From the NCBI RefSeq assembly GCF_019703855.1, contig NZ_AP024086.1:2252501-2316500 (forward strand): DNA of 64,000 nt. Reading direction: 5' to 3'. The translations under genes were made by a program, and so were the position numbers. The notes beneath the pieces were generated by a model. That model had not been told where the DNA came from and searched no databases. It saw only the letters and a program-made list of their open reading frames with translations. Every line of letters starts with the position of its first letter. Position 1 is the first letter of the stretch. Shown here piece by piece: positions 1 to 8,632 of the stretch. Source of the stretch: Desulfomarina profundi (GTDB lineage: Bacteria; Desulfobacterota; Desulfobulbia; Desulfobulbales; Desulfocapsaceae).

Positions 1-11
1 CCATAGAATTT

Positions 12-131
12 CTACCGGTCATTGCCCTTGGGATCATCGATCCCAATTAATTCCAGACCAAGCTTGGACATCCGTATCCCTATCACCTGACAGGGGTAGA
101 TATGCCATGAATTTTGTTGGAAATGTTCATC
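12..131 (-). pseudogene. C-terminal fragment of an unidentified protein
   Basis: Read on the minus strand, about 39 codons run openly to a TAG at 14-12 and end in a peptide containing the motifs GIRMSKLGLELIGIDDP and GNDR. The amino-acid composition looks like a real protein tail, but there is no start codon and no recognisable domain. The fragment abuts the truncated group II intron at about 131, so the host gene appears to have been cut at that junction. I do not recognise the family. It could also be a chance open frame. Confidence 0.3.
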
Positions 132-330
132 TCGCTTCATACGGCTCTTGTCATTCAACCTTGCAAGCATGCTCTATTCCGGTGGGCCAATAAGTGTCTG
201 TTCCTTCTTCTGAAGGTATTGACTCTCTTTGCTGCCTGGATCAACGTTCTGACCTTTTTATATTTGTGCAACGCCCAGCGACTTAGCTTCTTATCAAAGT
301 GAAACAAGAGGTTGGCTATCCCACTACTCT
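131..330 (-). pseudogene. Group II intron remnant: end of the reverse transcriptase/maturase and 5' half of domain V
   Basis: The minus strand encodes the typical C-terminal maturase stretch (KLSRWALHKYKKVRT, then a basic region and LLAHRN), ending at TGA 157-155. It resembles the WA-x-x-KYKKLR ... LFAHW tail of group II intron proteins. Eight bases further on, GAGCCGTATGAAGCGAG (147-131) matches the 5' strand and loop of intron domain V. The 3' strand of domain V, which should follow within about 15 bases, is absent, so the element is truncated and cannot splice. The upstream reverse transcriptase domains are also not found in 331-600. Assignment rests on recognised family motifs, not on a search. 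Confidence 0.55.
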
Positions 331-681
331 TTACAATAACCGCATAGGGTCGTTTGATTCCAGCTTCTGGCAGCCGAAACCGAGAGGCCTACTCTCATCT
401 TTAATACAGCACGAATGACTTTCGTCATTCTTCATGACACACGAGCGTAGCGAAAACTCCGACAACCCACTATGCGGGAAGTCGCGACCGTGCGAATATG
501 CTGTGCTCCGGATCACTTACAATTGGAGATGTGCCTACTTTTCAGGCCTGTCTACGGTCAGAAATCACTGAAAACCCCCAATCAACAGACACTCCTCTTA
601 TTTTCTTTATGAAATCTTTACAATTCCTTTATCCAGATTTCATATGAAGTGTTTATCATTTCCAAAAAGAGGAGGATTATC
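331..681. other. Stretch with no supported gene
   Basis: No coding frame with a ribosome site or recognisable domain was found. The minus-strand frame at 331-516 lacks any family signature. Because the flanking DNA is intron debris, this is probably further decayed mobile-element sequence. A promoter for msrAB must lie toward the right end, but no clear hexamers were identified. Confidence 0.4.
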
Positions 682-1758
682 ATGAAAAAATTATCAGCAG
701 TTTTTCTTTGCCTGGCATTATTTTCTGTTCTGGTGGTTGAAGCAAAAAAAAGACCGGGACCCACGAACGAAACACACCAACCTGCCATGGGCAAAGTATT
801 GACAAAAAAAGCTCTGTTTGCCGGGGGATGCTTTTGGTGCATGGAAAAACCTTTTGAAAAACTTGATGGAGTAATTTCCGTTATTTCTGGTTATGCGAGC
901 GGAACAACCACAAACCCGACGTACAGTAATTATGTAAAGGGTGGCCATATAGAAGTTGTGGAAATTTCATATGACCCGAAAATCATCTCATACAGAGAGT
1001 TACTTGACGTATACTGGAGGCAGATCAATCCCACTGATCCTGGAGGACAGTTTGTCGACAGGGGCCATGCCTATACAACCGCTATTTTTTACTTCAACGA
1101 AAAGCAACACCGCCTGGCTGCTGCATCAAAAAAAGCATTGGACGAAACGGGAATTTTTAGGAAACCGATTGTAACCCCCATTCTTCCGGCCCCAACCTTC
1201 TTTGCTGCGGAAGAGTATCATCAGGACTATTACAAAAAGAATCCTATACGGTACAGGTATTATCGCTCCAGATCCGGAAGAGATGATTATCTGAAAGCCA
1301 CCTGGAAAAACCCTGTAAAAAAGGTTCTTTTCAGCAAAAAGGACTTAAAGAAAAGACTGACCCCTCTTCAATATAAGGTTACCCAACAGGAAGGGACAGA
1401 ACCCCCTTTCAACAATAAATACTGGGATAATAAACGACCCGGCATCTATGTCGACCTGATTTCCGGCGAACCCCTTTTCAGTTCTCTTGATAAATTCAAA
1501 TCCGGCACAGGATGGCCTAGTTTTTCCCGTCCCCTTGTTAAAAATAATATCGTGGAAAAAGAAGATCGACGACTTTTTTCAGTCAGAACAGAAGTTCGCA
1601 GTAAAAAAGGTAACTCCCATCTTGGCCATGTATTCAAAGACGGGCCACCACCTTCCGGCCTGCGTTACTGCCTGAATTCTGCTGCACTACGCTTTATTCC
1701 TGCAGACCGGTTAGAAAAAGAAGGATATGGGAAATTTGCAAAACTGTTTGATTTTTAA
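682..1758 (+). CDS. msrAB: Bifunctional periplasmic methionine sulfoxide reductase MsrA/MsrB
   Basis: This repairs oxidised methionine in exported proteins: the MsrA half reduces the S-sulfoxide and the MsrB half the R-sulfoxide. The start at 682 is preceded by a strong AGAGGAGG. An N-terminal hydrophobic signal (about residues 1-21) indicates export. The MsrA domain begins near residue 43 with the hallmark GCFWC (nucleophile Cys50) and includes a YHQDYY motif. The MsrB domain (about 230-345) has [14 protein letters not shown] and [11 protein letters not shown] with catalytic Cys330. The two CxxC zinc pairs of many MsrB proteins are missing, so this is the zinc-free type. It stands alone, with a long gap on both sides. 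Length is normal for MsrAB fusions. Confidence 0.93.
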   Translation: MKKLSAVFLCLALFSVLVVEAKKRPGPTNETHQPAMGKVLTKKALFAGGCFWCMEKPFEKLDGVISVISGYASGTTTNPTYSNYVKGGHIEVVEISYDPKIISYRELLDVYWRQINPTDPGGQFVDRGHAYTTAIFYFNEKQHRLAAASKKALDETGIFRKPIVTPILPAPTFFAAEEYHQDYYKKNPIRYRYYRSRSGRDDYLKATWKNPVKKVLFSKKDLKKRLTPLQYKVTQQEGTEPPFNNKYWDNKRPGIYVDLISGEPLFSSLDKFKSGTGWPSFSRPLVKNNIVEKEDRRLFSVRTEVRSKKGNSHLGHVFKDGPPPSGLRYCLNSAALRFIPADRLEKEGYGKFAKLFDF

Positions 1759-2053
1759 CAGGTTTTTCTCAAATTCCGCTTACCGGCTACAGTGTATTTT
1801 CAACCTCCACATTCGAGAATTCCCTCCGGTTATATGGTTTTTCCGGTTTTTTTTCCGGTTTTCCAAAAAAATCTTATACTGAGGGGCTGCAAAGAAATCG
1901 CTGTGATAGCTAATATTCTCTTTTATTATCATTATGTTATATGTTTTTTCAGTCTTAAAATATAAATGGCTCCCTTATTGCATACCACAATGTAGCACCA
2001 CTGTCCGATAGAGGTGTCATTAATATTCATTCGACCAGCATGGAGGATCTGTC

Positions 2054-2896
2054 ATGAAAAATTTTTTATCAGCTGCAGCCTGCTCCTTCGCACTTCTTGT
2101 ATCAACTTCCGCTAATGCCTATTTTGTACGACCATTTGTAACAATTGGTCCAGCCGGCACCATTGATGGACTTGTCGTTAACAGTGCTACCCATGCTTCT
2201 CAGGGATTTAATGAGGCCACTCTTAAAGCCCGTTCTGCGGTAAGCCTGGATAATGGAGAGATGCGTCTATACGCAGAAGGTCATGGGCCAAACGCTGCAG
2301 CTTCAGCCCAGGGCGTTATGGGTGACACTCTGACATTTACAGGTGGAGCAGGTACATCTGTTGATGTTTCTTTTGGCCTTGACGCAATCCTGAATGCCGA
2401 AATATTCGGTGTCACACCCAACAACTCAATTCTCAGCTGGAATATCGCAGTTGCTGTGTTTGATACCGGTCTGGTCGATCATACTAACTGGTTTGGAAAC
2501 GCTCTTCAGGATGATCCAGGTGATATTGCACCTGTATTTTTCCAACTACTCAATGAAGACCTGGGTAACCCAAGTGCAGATATTGTTGATTATGAGCTCT
2601 CTGAATCGATTGATGGATCTTTCATGCTTGGAAGTGATAATGAAAGCTACGACTTTTTCTATCTTGCAAGTGTGTTCGGAAGTGCAAGCACTGAACTTTC
2701 ATCATTTGTCTGGGATGGAGAAAATACTGCAACAGCCGGTTTGGATGTTGCCCAAGGCGTTACAGTAAGGTCTGGATCAGGTGTATTTTTTGATACAGCA
2801 CCAACAAATCCTGTTCCTGAACCTACAACCATGCTTTTGTTTGGCGCAGGCCTGGCTGGACTTTTAGGTACCGGGTTCAGAAAGAAAAACAAATAA
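2054..2896 (+). CDS. Secreted PEP-CTERM sorting-domain protein
   Basis: A 280-residue exported protein with a signal peptide ending around TSANA and a C-terminal PEP-CTERM tail: VPEPTTM, then the hydrophobic segment LLFGAGLAGLLG, then FRKKNK. In other bacteria such tails are processed by exosortase/EpsH during export of polysaccharide-associated proteins. The middle of the protein has low complexity (Ala/Gly/Asp/Ser/Thr-rich) and no enzyme motif, as is usual for these proteins. The ribosome site is GGAGG (tggaggatctgtc) before ATG 2054. No exosortase or EPS genes lie in this window, so the partner must be elsewhere. Specific function unknown. Confidence 0.85.
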   Translation: MKNFLSAAACSFALLVSTSANAYFVRPFVTIGPAGTIDGLVVNSATHASQGFNEATLKARSAVSLDNGEMRLYAEGHGPNAAASAQGVMGDTLTFTGGAGTSVDVSFGLDAILNAEIFGVTPNNSILSWNIAVAVFDTGLVDHTNWFGNALQDDPGDIAPVFFQLLNEDLGNPSADIVDYELSESIDGSFMLGSDNESYDFFYLASVFGSASTELSSFVWDGENTATAGLDVAQGVTVRSGSGVFFDTAPTNPVPEPTTMLLFGAGLAGLLGTGFRKKNK

Positions 2897-2969
2897 TTTT
2901 CCGCACCTCAAAATACCAGCAGCAGGACAGGAAGAATAATTCTGCTGGCTTGCTGCTTCCTTCCATCGC

Positions 2970-3525
2970 TGATTCAGAATACCGGCTGATTTCAATCAGG
3001 TTGCCATTCGGATCACGAAAATAAAAAGAGGTCATTGTTCCTGAACCACCTGTTCGTTCAACAGGTCCCAGTTCTATCTCAATACCTCTGGCCTGGCCAA
3101 GAGAGATTTTCTGACATCTTCAATTCTTGATGATCTCGTAAAAAGTCGTTCAACGTTCTCAGATGGACTCTGGAAAAACTTCGATATATAAGGCGTGGCG
3201 GTGTCGTGTAAGCGCAGGCGTACATAGAGTACGTCGAGCATTACACGATCACCCCACAACGCAGTAGATCGGAGTTTTTACGAGTCCATCAATTCTTTGT
3301 TCCACGATAAAACAAAGATCAGCGGAACCAGGCACTGGTCGCCTGGCACACGGCGACAGTTCCTGGCCGGACCTGTAAATTTATTTTCTGACTTCCAACC
3401 TTCGACGCTTTCCGTTTTCCATTAAATGTGATAATTCCAATACTGGGAAGCTTCCCATAAAAATTACAGGTCTGACTGGTATCTGTAACGGTCAGGACCA
3501 GATGATCCAAGTTAAGTATATTCAT
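2970..3525 (-). pseudogene. VOC/glyoxalase-family protein disrupted by a MITE-like element
   Basis: The N-terminal part starts at 3525 (MNILNLDHLVLTVTD, then CNFYGK and SQKINLQ). A shifted frame continues as PVPGSADLCFIVEQRID, which is the normal middle of small VOC-superfamily proteins. The C-terminal part resumes beyond the inserted element with IEIELGPVERTGGSG and FYFRDPNGNLIEISRY, the classic ending with the metal-binding Glu. The 162-bp element at 3129-3290 sits inside the codons for the middle of the protein, flanked by a duplicated AATTCTT. There are at least two further frameshifts (after KINLQ and before GIEIEL). The gene is therefore truly dead, unlike the single-base breaks elsewhere in the window. 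Confidence 0.8.
3129..3290 (-). mobile_element. 162-bp MITE-like element, copy 1 (inserted in the VOC gene)
   Basis: This is nearly identical, in inverted orientation, to 8098-8259. The ends form imperfect terminal inverted repeats: GATGATCTCGTAAAAAGTCG at one end and, reading inwards, GATGGACTCGTAAAAACTCC at the other. It is flanked by direct repeats AATTCTT (3122-3128 and 3291-3297), a target-site duplication of 7 bp, or 9 bp if the boundary is drawn inwards. The interior is one long imperfect palindrome centred near the tetranucleotide pair GTAC/GTAC, and carries a degenerate second copy of one terminal repeat. There is no transposase, so it must be moved in trans. Confidence 0.8.
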
Positions 3526-3667
3526 ATATTTTCCGTTTGAAGAAGGCCCAAGAGTCGGTTGCCAATCATTGATCAAAGGTCGAATTCAAGTTTCATGGGT
3601 AATTAAAATATTTTTCACACGGATTTCACAGGTTATCAACCACTCAATATTCCCAAAAAAAAGAAAA

Positions 3668-4738
3668 ATGAATCCTGAATCCGGCGTAGTGGGAATCATC
3701 GGCGGTCTTGGCAATGAGGCCATGACCGATCTCGCATCAAAAATAAACAGTTTCCCGAACAGCAAGAACCATTCGTTCATTTTTTACGGTAATTCCCGAC
3801 TTGCTTATACACCCCGGGAACTCAAACAGATCTGGAACCCGACTGACGAACCTGAATTACGCAGACATGACACGGCTGTTCATACCGTACGAATTATGCA
3901 ATATCTCGGTTGCCACGCCATAGGGTTGGCCTGTAACAGCGCCCATAAACTTTTCAGGAAGATCATGTCGGATATCCCTGTTGTTTTCATTGACATGCTG
4001 TATGAAACAGCACATTCAATGAAAAACAACACGGGAACTATCCTGGTTCTGGGAGTGACGGACCTGGTTGAATCCGGTTTATACCAGAATGCACTGCAGG
4101 CCTGCGACATTGCCACAACGAAACCTTCCAGGGAAAACCAGGATAAAATTATGGCGGCTATTTATGATTCACAGTTTGGAATCAAAACAGCCCGGATAAC
4201 GTCAAGAGCGGAATCGCTTATTTGTGAGGTTATACGTGATGAATACGGGAAACATGGCTGCCGTAAGGTTGTACTGGGCTGCACTGAGCTCCCCCTGGCA
4301 TTGAACAACGAGAGCTGTAAACGGTTTAAACATTGCGGCATGCTGCCGGTTGAAATTGAAGTTATTGATGCTTCCTCAGAACTGGCCCGGGCACTCGTGC
4401 ACTATTCCGGGAAAAGACAACTGACGCCTGTGCACCCTGAAAACTATAAAACACACCATACCGACTGGTTCGCACCTGCAGCTTTTATAATTGAAGACCT
4501 TGCGGAACTGGTCGCAATCCAGAAAAGTATTTTTTTATTCACTACCCGTTTTCTGAAAAAAAAGAACCGGTCAATTACAGGTAGCTATCTACACCTGCCG
4601 ACACTTTATTCAGTAGGCGATATTGCTGACATCAAGGCCAGACTGTCTGTTCTGAAAATCAGCATCTATAAACACGATTCAACCCTGGAACAACAGCTCC
4701 AGTCCGTTTTTGAACGACATTTTGCTTCAATGGATTGA
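3668..4738 (+). CDS. Aspartate/glutamate racemase-family protein with a C-terminal extension
   Basis: A cofactor-independent Asp/Glu racemase (hydantoin racemase superfamily) fold. The N-terminal GIIGGLGNEAM is followed by the two catalytic cysteine motifs, ACNSAH (first half) and GCTELPL (second half). These enzymes interconvert amino-acid enantiomers by a two-base mechanism, and the substrate here cannot be told from sequence. ATG 3668 was chosen because the alignable domain begins a few residues later; an in-frame ATG lies 99 bases upstream. About 100 extra residues after the racemase domain (from about 255) have no recognised family. No operon partner: the upstream VOC gene is divergent and dead. 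Confidence 0.75.
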   Translation: MNPESGVVGIIGGLGNEAMTDLASKINSFPNSKNHSFIFYGNSRLAYTPRELKQIWNPTDEPELRRHDTAVHTVRIMQYLGCHAIGLACNSAHKLFRKIMSDIPVVFIDMLYETAHSMKNNTGTILVLGVTDLVESGLYQNALQACDIATTKPSRENQDKIMAAIYDSQFGIKTARITSRAESLICEVIRDEYGKHGCRKVVLGCTELPLALNNESCKRFKHCGMLPVEIEVIDASSELARALVHYSGKRQLTPVHPENYKTHHTDWFAPAAFIIEDLAELVAIQKSIFLFTTRFLKKKNRSITGSYLHLPTLYSVGDIADIKARLSVLKISIYKHDSTLEQQLQSVFERHFASMD

Positions 4739-4758
4739 TTTTCTCACTCACACCTTGT

Positions 4759-5285
4759 TTATCCGAAGGAAAACCTGTCCAGATAGTTCTTGAGCTGCAA
4801 TTTGTTCTCTGGCGCCAAAGGCGGACAGTCGTTCTGGTCCATGCTACCCTCGATTACCCTTGTGGCAAAGACCATACAGGTGGGCTCACCACATTCCCTG
4901 CAGTTTGTTTTTGGTAATAATTTCAACACCTCGATTAAAACCGGTTGCTGCATGCTTTCCGTACTGGGCTCTATTTCGTCTCTTTTTTCCCAGGTATCAT
5001 TAATAACTCCCTGGAGTCCAGCAACTATTTTTTCTGCTTCTTCCTTATCAGCAAGCGCATTCACTGCTATTTTCTTTGCATAAAAGGTGATCAGTTTACC
5101 ATAATTCTTCACCATCAATGATGGTGGTTCTTTCGTGTATACATGCCCCCGAGTACTGTATTTAAAAACGGTAAAACCTCACTGATATCGTTGTCGAGAT
5201 GGGCAAAACAGTGCACTCCTTTCGCTTCGGAATGACATTTCGATTTGAATATTTCAAGGGAATAGCCTTTAAGCAACATGATCAT
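4759..5285 (-). pseudogene. 4Fe-4S (ACS/CODH-type Fe-S domain) protein, frameshifted
   Basis: The N-terminal part starts at 5285 or 5279 (MLLKGYSLEIFKSKC, then GVHCFAHLDNDISE). The C-terminal part, in another frame, has KIAVNALADKEEA and the cluster motif CRECGEPTCMVFA followed by DCPPL. That is the PF04060 Fe-S domain found in CODH/acetyl-CoA synthase and corrinoid proteins. Adding one G to the run at 5145-5149 gives a continuous protein (VLGGHVYTKEPPSLMVKNYG) that reads naturally across the break. It lies 34 bases after acr3 on the same strand and probably belongs to the arsR-acr3 operon. Role unknown. Either a homopolymer error or a recent inactivation. Confidence 0.72.
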
Positions 5286-5318
5286 GCCTCATAGTTTCTG
5301 GTTTTGAAAATCCGGTAT

Positions 5319-6407
5319 CTATTCCTTGGTCCGTACATGACAGACTCCACCAAGGACTTTTTTTTCATGGGGAAAATATTTCTGTTTCAATCGAAGAGCA
5401 ACCCCTACCAGACCGATCAGAACGGGTACCTCAACCAGGGGGCCTATAACCGCGGCAAAAGCCTCTCCGGAATCAATGCCGAAAACAGCAATGGCTACAG
5501 CTATAGCCAGTTCAAAGTTATTTGAAGCTGCGGTAAAACTCAGTGTGGTGGTCTGTTCGTAAGTGGCTCCAATCTTCATTGAAAGAAAAAATGAAACCAT
5601 AAACATTACAAAGAAATAGATCGTCAACGGGATGGCAATACGTATGACATCAAAGGGCAATTGCACAATATATTCACCTTTCAGGGCAAACATTACCAGG
5701 ATGGTAAAGAGTAGAAAGATCAGAGTAAACGGGCTTATCTTCGGGATAAATACATCTTCGTACCACTGTTTCCCTTTTACCTTGACACCGATAAATCGGG
5801 TTATCATACCACCGAAAAAAGGAATACCCAGGTAAATAAAAACAGATTGGGCAATTTCCCCAATGGATACAGCAACCACCGCCCCCTCAAAACCAAACCA
5901 TCCGGGAACCACAGTGATAAAGATCCAGGCATAGAAAGAAAAGAAAAAAACCTGAAAAATCGAATTAAATGCCACAAGACCGGCACAATATTCCGTATCA
6001 CCATCAGCCAGGTCATTCCAGACGATAACCATGGCAATACACCGGGCCAGTCCGATAAGAATAAGACCGACCATATATTCATGGTAGCCTGACAAAAAGA
6101 TGATTGCCAGTAAAAACATTAAAACAGGGCCGATAATCCAGTTCTGTACCAGTGACAGCATAAGAACTTTCGTATTTTTAAATACCTGGCGAAGCTCCTC
6201 ATATTTCACTTTTGCCAGGGGCGGATACATCATCATAATGAGCCCCACCGCAATGGGAATATTTGTAGTCCCCACCTGAAATGCATTAATGAGCGTTTTG
6301 CTCTGGGGATACAGAAAGCCGGCCATCACCCCAATAAACATTGCCAGAAAAATCCACAAGGTCAAAAACCGATCAAGAAAAGACAGTTTTTTGGGTCCAT
6401 TTTTCAT
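5319..6407 (-). CDS. acr3: ACR3-family arsenite efflux permease
   Basis: An inner-membrane arsenite exporter of about ten transmembrane helices and 362 residues, the usual ACR3 length. The family hallmarks are present: the essential cysteine in helix 4 ([15 protein letters not shown], Cys123), the LVAFNS stretch, the helix-8/9 [12 protein letters not shown] block and the conserved glutamate in PLVEVPVLI. Its start overlaps the stop of arsR by four bases (ATGA), so translation is coupled and expression follows the arsR operator. It works with the ArsC encoded across the divergent promoter (8633-9079). Confidence 0.95.
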   Translation of the reverse strand: MKNGPKKLSFLDRFLTLWIFLAMFIGVMAGFLYPQSKTLINAFQVGTTNIPIAVGLIMMMYPPLAKVKYEELRQVFKNTKVLMLSLVQNWIIGPVLMFLLAIIFLSGYHEYMVGLILIGLARCIAMVIVWNDLADGDTEYCAGLVAFNSIFQVFFFSFYAWIFITVVPGWFGFEGAVVAVSIGEIAQSVFIYLGIPFFGGMITRFIGVKVKGKQWYEDVFIPKISPFTLIFLLFTILVMFALKGEYIVQLPFDVIRIAIPLTIYFFVMFMVSFFLSMKIGATYEQTTTLSFTAASNNFELAIAVAIAVFGIDSGEAFAAVIGPLVEVPVLIGLVGVALRLKQKYFPHEKKVLGGVCHVRTKE

Positions 6408-6781
6408 CGTGTTGCCTCTTTCTTTTCTCCGCCGGTATGGCAGCTTTTTTCACCTTTTTCTTCGAGGTAAATTTCCAGATTTTTCTGGTCCTCACGAATA
6501 GTTTCCAGAACAGGTAATCGCTGCTGCAATGATTTCACCACATCGCAGGCAAGGGACTCAGGATGGACAAGCAGACGATAATGCATCCATTTCTGTTTTC
6601 TGCAACTCTTCACCAGACCGGCATTGCGCAGATATGATAAATGGCGCGACACAGTCGACTGCGGCAAATTGAGAGTTTCCGTAATATCGCAGACACAGAG
6701 TTCTCCGTAAAAAAGCAACGCCAGAATACGAAGGCGTGTATTATCCCCTAGTGCTTTAAAGAATTGTGTTGTATATTCCAT
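6404..6781 (-). CDS. arsR: ArsR-family arsenic-responsive repressor
   Basis: A winged-helix repressor of 125 residues. It carries the As(III)-type metal site ELCVCDI in the recognition-helix region, then the DNA-binding helix [19 protein letters not shown]. In characterised homologues arsenite binding to the Cys pair releases DNA. The C-terminal tail adds CHTGGEKK with another cysteine. It is the first gene of the arsR-acr3 operon and divergent from the rhodanese/TauE genes. There is no ribosome site before ATG 6781, and a -10-like TATGTG ends seven bases upstream, so the transcript may be leaderless. Confidence 0.93.
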   Translation of the reverse strand: MEYTTQFFKALGDNTRLRILALLFYGELCVCDITETLNLPQSTVSRHLSYLRNAGLVKSCRKQKWMHYRLLVHPESLACDVVKSLQQRLPVLETIREDQKNLEIYLEEKGEKSCHTGGEKKEATR

Positions 6782-6791
6782 ATGGATTCAC

Positions 6792-6817
6792 ATATCCTCA
6801 TAAGCGGATATTGTCAA
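6792..6817 (-). promoter_or_regulatory. arsR promoter with embedded ArsR operator
   Basis: On the minus strand a -35 TTGACA (6817-6812) is followed after 17 bases by TATGTG. The spacer is filled by the palindrome ATATCC-(8)-GGATAT (6792-6811). A closely related palindrome lies at 24969-24984 before another operon. An operator between -35 and -10 is typical of ArsR autoregulation. The divergent rhodanese/tauE genes may share it. Confidence 0.65.
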
Positions 6818-6884
6818 GAGTTAATGACAGTATTGTCCGGTTTTGAACAAGAATAGTGATACTTCTTTAAAAGAGGAGAAAAAA

Positions 6885-7286
6885 ATGGAACAGGTACTCA
6901 AAAAACTCACTCTGGAATTCTTCGGAACAGGAAAACATAAGATTTCACCTGATAAATTTTTTGAAGTAGAAAATGGTTTTCTGCTGGATGTTCGTTCAAA
7001 AGAAGAAGCAGATTCGATTGCCATCATGATGAAACCCCAGCCCAATATAGAATGTAAAAACATACCAACCAACGAAATTCCCGACAGAATTCATGAAATA
7101 CCACGAAACAAATCAATCGCTGTTTTTTGTCCGGCCAATGTACGCTCAGCCATAGTCTATGCCTATCTTCTTGCAGAAGGATTTTCTGACATCCGCATCA
7201 TTGTGGGGGGCTATTCCGCCCTAACTGAAGCGGTGAAACCCGGCAAAGTTCTCAAAGTTACCCGGAATGCTCATGAAACTGAATAG
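6885..7286 (+). CDS. Rhodanese-like sulfurtransferase, cytoplasmic
   Basis: A single rhodanese domain of 133 residues with no signal peptide. The conserved DVRSKEEADS motif starts the domain and the active-site loop reads CPANVRSA, with the catalytic cysteine that would carry a persulfide. The start at 6885 is set by AAGAGGAG seven to eight bases upstream; an in-frame ATG 42 bases earlier lacks a ribosome site. It is followed after nine bases by a TauE-type exporter, a frequent pairing in which sulfur (sulfite, thiosulfate, persulfide) is transferred and exported. Divergent from arsR, so possibly arsenic-controlled. Confidence 0.88.
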   Translation: MEQVLKKLTLEFFGTGKHKISPDKFFEVENGFLLDVRSKEEADSIAIMMKPQPNIECKNIPTNEIPDRIHEIPRNKSIAVFCPANVRSAIVYAYLLAEGFSDIRIIVGGYSALTEAVKPGKVLKVTRNAHETE

Positions 7287-7295
7287 GCACCTGAA

Positions 7296-8096
7296 ATGAC
7301 AAGTTTACCGATTGTTGGCGTTCTTATTTTAATAGTTGCCATTGCCATGACCATGGTCGGCAAAGGAGGTGGCAATTTCTATGTTGTCATTCTGGCAATC
7401 GCCAATATACCCATGCACGAGGCGGCAACAACGGGCCAGTTTATTCTTTTTGCAGCTTCCGTTGCCGCCATGATTATATTTCAGAAAAACAAATCAGTCT
7501 CATGGCACCTGGTATTTTTAATTGGGACATTTACCGCCCTGCCAGCTCTGGGCGGAGGGTATTTTTCCTCTCTGTTCAGTGGTTTTTCCTTAAAACTGGT
7601 CTTCGCTCTCATGTTGTTTGCTGCAGGTGTTGTGATGCTTATCCCTGCCTCAAAGAAGAAAAAATCAGTCCAGAAACCTCTTTTAGGAACCATGACCATA
7701 CAATCCGGTGGAGAGACATATACTATTAACCTGTGGATTGCACTGCCAGTCACTGTTTTAACCGGCTTTGGCTCCGGAATGGTTGGAGTGTCGGGTGGAT
7801 CTTTTCTGGTTCCTTTGATGGTTATGGTCTGTGGAGTTCCCATGCACACTGCGGTTGGAACCGCATCTACACTGATTGCGGCAACAGCCTTGATGGGTTT
7901 TACCGGCCATGCAATCCAAGGTGATTTCAACCCCGCGTGGGCTGTTCCTTTGGCTGTTGTAACTATAATTGGAGGAATCGTCGGCGGAAAACTGTCACTG
8001 AAAACAAAACCTAAACACTTGAAAAAACTGTTTGCCTATACAAACTGGATAGCTGCTCTGTTTATGATTTTCAATGCCTTTTACACAAATAATTAA
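7296..8096 (+). CDS. TauE/SafE-family sulfur-compound exporter
   Basis: A 266-residue membrane protein with the internal repeat of the TauE/SafE (DUF81) family. Each half has a Gly-rich motif: GKGGGNFYVVIL near the N terminus and GSGMVGVSGGSFLVPLM in the second half, followed by HTAVGTASTLIAAT. Family members move sulfite, sulfoacetate, thiosulfate or related anions across the inner membrane. It is nine bases downstream of the rhodanese gene, indicating co-transcription. The MITE copy 2 begins directly after its stop codon. Confidence 0.88.
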   Translation: MTSLPIVGVLILIVAIAMTMVGKGGGNFYVVILAIANIPMHEAATTGQFILFAASVAAMIIFQKNKSVSWHLVFLIGTFTALPALGGGYFSSLFSGFSLKLVFALMLFAAGVVMLIPASKKKKSVQKPLLGTMTIQSGGETYTINLWIALPVTVLTGFGSGMVGVSGGSFLVPLMVMVCGVPMHTAVGTASTLIAATALMGFTGHAIQGDFNPAWAVPLAVVTIIGGIVGGKLSLKTKPKHLKKLFAYTNWIAALFMIFNAFYTNN

Positions 8097-8097
8097 T

Positions 8098-8259
8098 GAT
8101 GGACTCGTAAAAACTCCGATCTACTGCGTTGTGGGGTGATCGTGTAATGCTCGACGTACTCTATGTACGCCTGCGCTTACACGACACCGCCACGCCTTGT
8201 ATATCGAAGTTTTTCCAGAGTCCATCTGAGAACGTTGAACGACTTTTTACGAAATCATC
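8098..8259 (+). mobile_element. 162-bp MITE-like element, copy 2 (between tauE and ynfA)
   Basis: Same length and nearly the same sequence as the reverse complement of 3129-3290, with only a handful of differences. It starts GATGGACTCGTAAAAACTCC and ends with the complement of GATGATTTCGTAAAAAGTCG. ATTAAT flanks both sides (8092-8097, 8260-8265), consistent with a short target duplication. It lands one base after the tauE stop and 17 bases before the ynfA start, so it separates ynfA-arsC from the upstream operon. Its strong palindrome could act as a terminator or mRNA-stability hairpin. Confidence 0.8.
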
Positions 8260-8276
8260 ATTAATTCACCGTAAAT

Positions 8277-8614
8277 ATGCGCGGAACTACTGTAGCTTCA
8301 TCACTTCTATACTTTTTGCTGGCTGGCTTACTGGAAATCGGGGAGGCTACCTGGTCTGGTTATGGCTCCGGGAAGGCAAATCTTTAACCTTTGGGGCCGC
8401 TGGTGCTGTTATTCTTGTTCTTTACGGGGTAATTCCGACCTTGCAGCCAGCCAATTTCGGTAGAGTTTATGCCGCTTATGGTGGTGTTTTCATAGCTCTT
8501 TCCATCCTATGGGGATGGAAGATCGATCATGTCAAACCTGATCTTTATGATATTATAGGCGGTACAATTTCCCTGGTGGGTGTCTTGATCATCATGTACT
8601 GGCCTCGACCATGA
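8277..8614 (+). pseudogene. ynfA: YnfA-family small membrane protein, frameshifted
   Basis: A four-helix SMR-like inner-membrane protein (UPF0060). From ATG 8277 the frame reads [22 protein letters not shown], shown here only as the first helix. The next frame then carries [25 protein letters not shown] and [13 protein letters not shown], which are the conserved YnfA segments. One extra G in the run at 8340-8343 gives [16 protein letters not shown] and a 112-residue product of normal size. The gene sits between tauE and arsC on the same strand. YnfA is often found with arsenic genes, though its substrate is uncertain. A longer frame starting at 8129 inside the MITE is an artefact of the shift. 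Confidence 0.82.
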
Positions 8615-8632
8615 AAATGCGGTGATTGTAAA

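Noticed and set aside
8129-8276. Open frame entering ynfA from inside the MITE, making a 161-residue protein
   Set aside because: The first part is MITE sequence that also appears as a frame at 3074-3259. The true ynfA start is ATG 8277 and the fusion is produced by the one-base shift at 8340-8343.
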